Shown: positions 59,311 to 64,000 of the stretch, piece by piece
Layout of the letters: each line of letters starts with the position of its first letter
Numbering within the stretch: position 1 is the stretch's first letter
NCBI RefSeq assembly: GCF_002295115.1
Contig: NZ_NSFV01000009.1
Location: 186,001-250,000 of the forward strand
From: Mesorhizobium sp. WSM4311
GTDB taxonomy: Bacteria; Pseudomonadota; Alphaproteobacteria; Rhizobiales; Rhizobiaceae
Reading direction: 5' to 3'
DNA: 64,000 nt
Notes under the pieces: generated by a model
What the model saw: only the letters and a program-made list of their open reading frames with translations
Told to the model about the DNA's origin: nothing
Databases searched by the model: none
Program-made: the position numbers and the translations under genes

Positions 59311-60162
59311 TTGTTGCGGAATATAGTCGCCCTGCGTCGCGTGCTCTACGACGCGCTCGGCCATTTCAACACCGATGACGGCTGGGCGATGGCCAGCCAT
59401 CTGGCGATCACCTCGCTGATGGCGCTGTTTCCGTTCCTGATCTTCGCCACGACGCTGGGCAGCTTCCTCGGCGCCCAGGCCTTTGCCGACACGGCCGTGC
59501 ACCTGGTCTTCGACACCTGGCCCGATCAGATCGCCAAGCCGATCGCGCATGAGGTGCTGAACGTGCTGACCGTCCGGCGCACCGACCTGTTGACCTACGG
59601 CGTGCTGCTTGCCGCCTATTTTGCCTCGAACGGCATCGAGGCGCTACGCACTTCGCTCAACCGCGCCTATCGCGTCACCGAGACGCGCGGCATCATCTAT
59701 CGCCGCGTGCAGAGCATCTTCTTCGTGCTGATCGCGACGGCCGGCTTCCTGGCGATCAGCGTGCTTCTGGTGTTCGCACCCCTGCTGGCGCGGCTGGCGG
59801 AGGCGCATTTCGAATGGATAAAGCCCTATACCGGCACGATCACGCTGTGGCGCTACGTCATTGCCTCGGCCGTCATCATCGGCGGGCTGTTTGCCGTGCA
59901 CTACTGGCTGCCGGCCGGCAAGCGCCGCTTCGTCTCGCTGGTGCCGGGCATCGTCTTCACACTGGCCGCATGGCTCATCGGCTCGACGATGTTCGCCACC
60001 TATCTCGACCATTTCTCGTCCTATGTGACGACTTACGCCGGGTTGGCCTCGATCATGATCGCGGTGGTCTTCCTCTACATCGTCTCGGCGATCTTCATCC
60101 TCGGCGGCGAGCTCAATGCCGCGATCAGTCGCTATCTCGAGGCGCGTGCCCGGGTCGGATGA
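59311..60162 (+). CDS. YihY/virulence factor BrkB family membrane protein
   Basis: A 283-aa protein with six helices, YihY (UPF0761/BrkB) family. Family blocks include AMASHLAITSLMALFPFLIFATTLGSFLG and FLYIVSAIFILGGELNAAI. Function is not established; despite the name it is not the BrkB ribonuclease. The start is probably TTG 59311 with GAAGGGA about 10 bp upstream; the frame is open further upstream over the SDR promoter region. Confidence 0.88.
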   Translation: MLRNIVALRRVLYDALGHFNTDDGWAMASHLAITSLMALFPFLIFATTLGSFLGAQAFADTAVHLVFDTWPDQIAKPIAHEVLNVLTVRRTDLLTYGVLLAAYFASNGIEALRTSLNRAYRVTETRGIIYRRVQSIFFVLIATAGFLAISVLLVFAPLLARLAEAHFEWIKPYTGTITLWRYVIASAVIIGGLFAVHYWLPAGKRRFVSLVPGIVFTLAAWLIGSTMFATYLDHFSSYVTTYAGLASIMIAVVFLYIVSAIFILGGELNAAISRYLEARARVG

Positions 60163-60175
60163 GGCGGCGCCGATG

Positions 60176-60208
60176 AGGAATTGGGGAATTGAAGAACTGG
60201 AGAATTGA
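60176..60208 (+). repeat. Degenerate inverted copies facing the tandem array
   Basis: The segment just after the YihY stop contains GAATT units in the opposite sense to the array at 60244-60331 (GAGGAATTGGGGAATTGAAG, then further variants). RNA or single-stranded DNA from this region could fold back on the array. Confidence 0.6.
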
Positions 60209-60243
60209 AGAAAAAAGGGGCCATATCTGGCGCCGTGTGCTTC

Positions 60244-60331
60244 TTCCTCAATTCCTCAATTCCTCAATTCCTCAATTCCTCAATTCCTCAATTCCTCAAT
60301 TCCTCAGTTCCTCAATTCCTCAATTCCTCAG
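60244..60331. repeat. 8-bp tandem repeat array (11 units of TTCCTCAA)
   Basis: Eleven head-to-tail 8-bp units, nine of TTCCTCAA and two of TTCCTCAG, run from 60244 to 60331. More degenerate units follow to about 60358. The array lies in the gap between the convergent YihY and EamA genes and overlaps the last seven codons of the EamA gene. It is not a CRISPR array because it has no spacers. Confidence 0.9.
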
Positions 60332-61226
60332 TTCTTTTCAATCCCTCAATTCTTCCCTTGGCAGGCCGCGCCGTCGCCAGGCCGACGCCGAAGGTGGTGA
60401 TCGCCATGCCGACGATCTGCAGCGCGTTGAGCTGTTCGTCGAACAGTGCCCAGGCGATGACCGCCGTCACCGCCGGTACCAGGTAGAACAGCGAGGCGAC
60501 TTTCGACATTTCACCGTCACGAATCATCACCATCAGCAGGAAGATGGCGCCGAGCGACAGCACCAGCACCAGCCAGGCCATGGCGAAGATCAGTTCGCCG
60601 TTGATGGTGACGGTGTGCGTTTCGAAGGCGAGCGCGGCCAGGATCATCAGCGAGGCGCCGCCGACATATTGCCACATGGTCGCGGCGACGAGGTCGCCGC
60701 CGGAAGCAAAACGCTTCTGCCAGATGGTGCCGGCGCTCATGCCGAGCACCGAGACCAGCGAGGCGGTCAGCGTCGCCGCGGTCACGCCACCACCGAGCGC
60801 GCCAAGCTTTGGCCACAGCACGATGACGATGCCGATCAGGCCAATGCCAAGGCCGAGCCAGTGGCGCGGCAGGATCGCTTCTCCCAGGAACTTGCCGGCA
60901 AGCACTGCGGTGATCAGCGGCTGCAGGCCGACGATCAGGGCCGAAAACCCGGCCGGCATGCCCCTGTGGATGGCCCAGAAGACGGCGCCGAGATAGACGC
61001 CATGCATCAGCACGCCGGCGCCGGTGGCGTGTAGCGCCTCCTTGCGGGTGGCTCGCTTCGAACCCAGAACGGGCATCAGGGCTGCCAGCAGGATGGCCGC
61101 TATGACGAAACGGGCGGCGAGGAAGGTGAACGGCTCCGCCCATGGCATGGCATAGCGCGCGCCGATGAAGCCCGTTGCCCACAGGACGACGAAGGTGGCG
61201 GGGATGAACCGCTTGATGCTTTGCAT
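60312..61226 (-). CDS. EamA-type DMT transporter
   Basis: A 304-aa ten-helix protein with two EamA repeats. The first begins FVVLWATGFIGARYAMP and the second contains GTIWQKRFASGG and IAWALFDEQLNALQ. The last dozen residues (IEGLKRTEELRN) are encoded by degenerate and intact units of the 8-bp array, which also supplies the TGA stop. Substrate unknown. Confidence 0.85.
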   Translation of the reverse strand: MQSIKRFIPATFVVLWATGFIGARYAMPWAEPFTFLAARFVIAAILLAALMPVLGSKRATRKEALHATGAGVLMHGVYLGAVFWAIHRGMPAGFSALIVGLQPLITAVLAGKFLGEAILPRHWLGLGIGLIGIVIVLWPKLGALGGGVTAATLTASLVSVLGMSAGTIWQKRFASGGDLVAATMWQYVGGASLMILAALAFETHTVTINGELIFAMAWLVLVLSLGAIFLLMVMIRDGEMSKVASLFYLVPAVTAVIAWALFDEQLNALQIVGMAITTFGVGLATARPAKGRIEGLKRTEELRN

Positions 61227-61375
61227 TTTCCGGAGACCGCCACGCTGGTGAAAAACTGACCGTGGCGCTGCTCTAATCCCGTTCTACCCGGCGCGCAAAA
61301 CGAAACGATTGATCCATGCATCACCGGAATTCAATCGGTGGCGGATTCGTCACGCGTGCCCAGAGCTCCACCGGC

Positions 61376-62251
61376 TCAGAGACCGACCATCCGTCTGACG
61401 TCGTCAGGCGATGCGCCGGCCTCGCGCAGCTTGCCAAGGCCGATGTCGCCAAGGCTTTTCGACAGTTTCCGCCCGTCCGGCCCAAGGATGAGCCGATGGT
61501 GGAAATAGGCGGGTTGCGGAAGCCGAAGAAATTCCTGCAGCAGGCGCTGCACGCCGGTGGCGGAAAACAGGTCCTGCCCACGCACGACATGACTGACCGC
61601 TTGCAGGGCGTCGTCGACAATGACGGCCAGGTGGTAGCTGGTCGGGATGTCGCGGCGCGCCACGATCACGTCGCCCCAGTCCTGCGGGCGGGCCTCGACC
61701 GAGCGCGTCGCCGATAGTGTCTCATCGCTGAATTCGGTCCATGCGAGGTCCCTGCCTACGCGTGCAACAGCGGCATCGACATCAAGTCGCCAGGCGAAGG
61801 GCTCGTTTTCGGCGATACGCCGTTTGCGTTCCTTGAGCGGCAACGCCTTGTCGGACGGAGGATAGAGTGGCACGCCATCGGGATCGCGCGGCCAGTCACG
61901 CCCGCGCTTTTCGCTGTCGGCTATGAAGGCCCTGATCTCGCCACGGCTCATGAAGGCGGGGTAGACGAGGTCCTCGCGGATCAGCCGGTCGAGCACCGCC
62001 TGATATTCTGCGAAATGCTCCGACTGGCGGCGCACCGGCTCTTCCCAGCCAAGGCCCAGCCACTTCAGGTCGGCAAGCACGCCGGCTTCGAATTGCGGCG
62101 TGCAGCGCGTGGTGTCGATGTCCTCGATGCGCAGCAGCAGGCGGCCGTCGTGGGTCTGCGCGAGCTTCTGGTTGAGCAGCGCCGAATAGGCATGGCCGAG
62201 ATGCAGTTCTCCGTTGGGGCTGGGCGCGAAGCGGAATGTCAGGAGCGTCAT
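61376..62251 (-). CDS. gluQ: Glutamyl-Q tRNA(Asp) synthetase
   Basis: A 291-aa GluQRS, a truncated glutamyl-tRNA synthetase that attaches glutamate to queuosine in the tRNA-Asp anticodon. The HIGH-like motif is HLGHA (residues 17-21) and the KMSKS-like motif is GRKLSKSLGD near residue 262. There is no anticodon-binding domain, as expected. The zinc-binding cysteines found in E. coli GluQRS are absent from the insert after VYPAFMSRGEIRAF. It is divergent from the AlkA-type gene. The 149-bp gap 61227-61375 to the EamA gene holds nothing I recognise. Confidence 0.92.
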   Translation of the reverse strand: MTLLTFRFAPSPNGELHLGHAYSALLNQKLAQTHDGRLLLRIEDIDTTRCTPQFEAGVLADLKWLGLGWEEPVRRQSEHFAEYQAVLDRLIREDLVYPAFMSRGEIRAFIADSEKRGRDWPRDPDGVPLYPPSDKALPLKERKRRIAENEPFAWRLDVDAAVARVGRDLAWTEFSDETLSATRSVEARPQDWGDVIVARRDIPTSYHLAVIVDDALQAVSHVVRGQDLFSATGVQRLLQEFLRLPQPAYFHHRLILGPDGRKLSKSLGDIGLGKLREAGASPDDVRRMVGL

Positions 62252-62326
62252 GTCTGAGGCGGCAATCGGGTTGTGCTGTGCTTTTGGCGGTTGCTACTTT
62301 GCTGCACATTGGTGGACAAGGATACC

Positions 62327-62968
62327 ATGCAACGCATCGCGACACTGGACGACATTGCGCGGGGGCTCGATGCGCTTTGCATCATCGACCCGCGCCTGGA
62401 AAAGGTGCGCGGCATGGCCGGCGAGGTGCCGCTCCGGCTTTCGGAGCCGGGATTCAGGAGCCTGGCCTCGATCGTCGTCTCGCAGCAAGTGTCGCGGGCG
62501 AGCGCCGACGCCATCTTCGGCCGGCTGACGAAGCTCGTCGATCCGCTGACGCCGCAGGCGATCCTGGCCGCCGGCGAGGACATGTTTCGCGAGGCAGGCC
62601 TGTCGCGGCCCAAGCAGCGCGGACTGATCGCGGTTGCCCAGGCGGTGGCCGACGGGCTCGACCTCAATCACCTCTGTTCGCTCGACGCGACCGAGGCGAT
62701 CACCGCGATGACGGCGGTGCCCGGTATCGGTCCGTGGACGGCGGAAGTGTACCTTCTGTTTGCCGCCGGGCACCCCGACATTTTCCCCGCGCGTGACGTT
62801 GCGCTGCAAAGCGCGGTCGGCCATGCGCTCGGTATCGACCCGCGTCCGCCGGAGAAAACACTGATCGCATTGGCCGAATCATGGAGCCCGTGGCGAGGTG
62901 TCGCATCGCGGCTTTTCTGGTCCTATTATCGCGAAACCAGGGGCAGGGATGCCGCGCCGCCGTCCTGA
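62327..62968 (+). CDS. DNA-3-methyladenine glycosylase, AlkA type
   Basis: A 213-aa HhH-GPD glycosylase that removes alkylated bases. The helix-hairpin-helix is VPGIGPWTAEVYLLF (residues 131-145) and the catalytic Asp is probably D157 in FPARDVALQ. It lacks the N-terminal domain of E. coli AlkA, so it belongs to the shorter AlkA group. ATG 62327 has AAGGA about 5 bp upstream; the frame is open from 62273 but that leader lacks support. Confidence 0.9.
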   Translation: MQRIATLDDIARGLDALCIIDPRLEKVRGMAGEVPLRLSEPGFRSLASIVVSQQVSRASADAIFGRLTKLVDPLTPQAILAAGEDMFREAGLSRPKQRGLIAVAQAVADGLDLNHLCSLDATEAITAMTAVPGIGPWTAEVYLLFAAGHPDIFPARDVALQSAVGHALGIDPRPPEKTLIALAESWSPWRGVASRLFWSYYRETRGRDAAPPS

Positions 62969-63096
62969 ATCTACAAAAAAGCATAAAAATCGGGGTTTTT
63001 TGACGCTTTGGGCAAGCGACAATCCGCTTCACATCCCTGTCATGTCGGGCTTACAGTATCCGCGCCGTTCGGGTCTAGAACCAAGGAGGTAAACAC

Positions 63097-63654
63097 GTGA
63101 CGGTTGCCGTATCTCCGGATGGGCTTCCAGCACTGGTGCTGAACGCGGATTACCGTCCGCTCAGCTACTACCCCCTGTCGCTCTGGTCCTGGCAGGACGC
63201 CATCAAGGCGGTGTTCCTCGACCGTGTGAACATCGTCGCCGAATACGAGCATGCGGTGTCCTCGCCGACCTTCTCGATGAAGCTGCCGAGCGTGGTCAGC
63301 CTGAAGGCCTATGTGAAGCCGTCCAGGCACCCGGCCTTCACCCGCTTCAACGTCTTCCTGCGCGACCGCTTCCAGTGCCAGTATTGCGGCACGCCCGACG
63401 ACCTGACCTTCGACCATGTCATCCCCCGCCATCGCGGCGGTGCGACGACCTGGGAGAATGTCGTCGCCGCCTGCTCGCCCTGCAATCTGAGGAAGGGCGG
63501 CATGATGCCGGCGCATGCCAAGATGTGGCCGCTGCAGAAGCCCTATCAGCCGACCGTGCATGATCTGCACAACAACGGCCGCCTGTTCCCGCCGAACCAT
63601 CTTCATGAAAGCTGGATGGATTATCTCTACTGGGATGTCGAGCTGGAACCATAG
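63097..63654 (+). CDS. HNH endonuclease family protein
   Basis: A 185-aa protein with a central HNH/zinc-finger nuclease domain. The zinc-site cysteines are C94 and C97 (CQYC) and C126 and C129 (CSPC); the catalytic H is in TFDHVIPRHRGG (D106-H107). N-terminal and C-terminal flanks (LVLNADYRPLSYYPLS and HESWMDYLYWDVELEP) are characteristic of a widespread alphaproteobacterial HNH family; its target is unknown. The start is GTG 63097 with a perfect AAGGAGG 7 bp upstream. Confidence 0.93.
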   Translation: MTVAVSPDGLPALVLNADYRPLSYYPLSLWSWQDAIKAVFLDRVNIVAEYEHAVSSPTFSMKLPSVVSLKAYVKPSRHPAFTRFNVFLRDRFQCQYCGTPDDLTFDHVIPRHRGGATTWENVVAACSPCNLRKGGMMPAHAKMWPLQKPYQPTVHDLHNNGRLFPPNHLHESWMDYLYWDVELEP

Positions 63655-63684
63655 TGTCGGTGAGCAGAGCCGATTGGCCGACGC

Positions 63685-63948
63685 ATGTACAAGATCACCA
63701 TCGAGTGCCATGACGTTGCGCCGACGCTAGGCCCGCGAGCCGCCGTCGATATAGAGCAAGAGTTCCGCGCTGGCCGAACCTGGCACCGGCAGCCCAGCTG
63801 TACCTATGCCGACGGGAAACTTCTGCTTGTCGCAAGAAATGACTTTGACGCCGACGGAAAGGCGCTGCTCGACGAATTCTGGGACTGTCTCGCCGTGTAT
63901 CTTGGAGAACACGGAGCCATGAACATCCTCAGCGTCGAGCAGGTCTGA
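63685..63948 (+). CDS. Hypothetical small protein
   Basis: An 87-aa protein that I do not recognise. It has no signal peptide or membrane helix, a Trp/Arg-rich middle (EFRAGRTWHRQP), alternating hydrophobic strands (KLLLVARND) and a C-terminal helix with WDCLAVYLGEHG. ATG 63685 lacks a strong ribosome-binding site. It follows the HNH gene by 30 bp and could be in the same transcript. Confidence 0.6.
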   Translation: MYKITIECHDVAPTLGPRAAVDIEQEFRAGRTWHRQPSCTYADGKLLLVARNDFDADGKALLDEFWDCLAVYLGEHGAMNILSVEQV

Positions 63949-63966
63949 AAATCGCCCCGATCCGCG

Positions 63967-64000
63967 TCAATCGCGGGCCAGCGCACCGCGGAAGGCGACG
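63967..64000 (-). CDS. Possible 3' end of a gene cut by the window edge
   Basis: On the minus strand, a short open stretch ends VAFRGALARD followed by TGA at 63967-63969. Only ten codons are visible, so the product cannot be identified and the reading frame is a guess. Confidence 0.3.
   Translation of the reverse strand, partial: VAFRGALARD

Noticed and set aside
60244..60331. Repeat array as a CRISPR
   Set aside because: The units are 8 bp and head to tail with no spacers, and no cas gene is present.

Overview
The window is ordinary chromosomal DNA from a high-GC alphaproteobacterium of the order Hyphomicrobiales (Rhizobiales). Mesorhizobium or a close relative fits best. The evidence is the aerobic CobS/CobT cobaltochelatase, a SAM-II riboswitch before metX, a metX-metW pair, hisC-tyrC, ftsE-ftsX, a RirA-type iron box, a CtrA-type box, an ECF sigma factor/NrsF pair, and several rhizobial intergenic palindromes. 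I saw no rRNA, tRNA, CRISPR array, insertion sequence, prophage or plasmid function. The organism is inferred from gene content, not from a database search.

Layout. 0-5 kb: end of cobS, cobT, a secreted phytase-like esterase, a spermidine-synthase-like methyltransferase, the queuosine-precursor transporter yhhQ behind a likely preQ1-I riboswitch, and rpmB. 5-14 kb: DUF3108 protein, an EamA exporter, a YhhN protein, a DUF985 cupin, gloB, a methyltransferase, an SbmA/BacA-like ABC transporter, a DUF1194 protein, and a coupled DUF1330/macro-domain pair. 14-20 kb: metX-metW under a SAM-II riboswitch with an intrinsic terminator, hisC-tyrC, a PfkB kinase and a DUF2125 protein. 20-26 kb: chaC, an aldo/keto reductase, a LysE exporter, plsC, a frameshifted LysR gene divergent from a DUF1348 gene, a flavin-binding protein and a YdcF protein. 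26-31 kb: ftsX-ftsE with a CtrA-type box, a DUF3426-like membrane protein, hpt, a single-domain response regulator and an EamA transporter with a possible attenuator leader. 31-40 kb: LysR, a VOC protein, a large TIGR02302/DUF4175 membrane protein, a serine/threonine dehydratase divergent from an ArsR regulator, lysA-lptM-argH and tlpA. 40-50 kb: ugpBAEC plus a phosphodiesterase, then an fbpABC-type iron transporter. 50-64 kb: an ECF sigma/NrsF pair, a PAS-GGDEF cyclase, hbd, etfA-etfB, a rhomboid protease, a PduO-type adenosyltransferase, a HIG1 protein, an SDR, a YihY protein, an EamA transporter ending in an 8-bp tandem array, gluQ, an AlkA-type glycosylase, an HNH nuclease and a small unknown protein.

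How the genes work together. The window is a set of housekeeping and nutrient modules: cobalamin (cobS, cobT, adenosyltransferase), queuosine (yhhQ, gluQ), methionine, aromatic amino acid and lysine/arginine synthesis, glycerol-3-phosphate/phosphodiester scavenging, ferric iron uptake, and acyl-CoA oxidation electron flow (hbd, etf). Most of the non-textbook signal lies in RNA and operator control between genes: two riboswitches, a possible third attenuator, iron, ECF and CtrA boxes, and palindromic or tandem repeats placed at gene ends and inside one operon. I did not find a clearly new multi-gene system. The best candidates for a second look are the preQ1-like element that appears to pair with its own start codon, the leader in front of the EamA gene at 31 kb, and the tandem array that supplies a stop codon at 60.3 kb.
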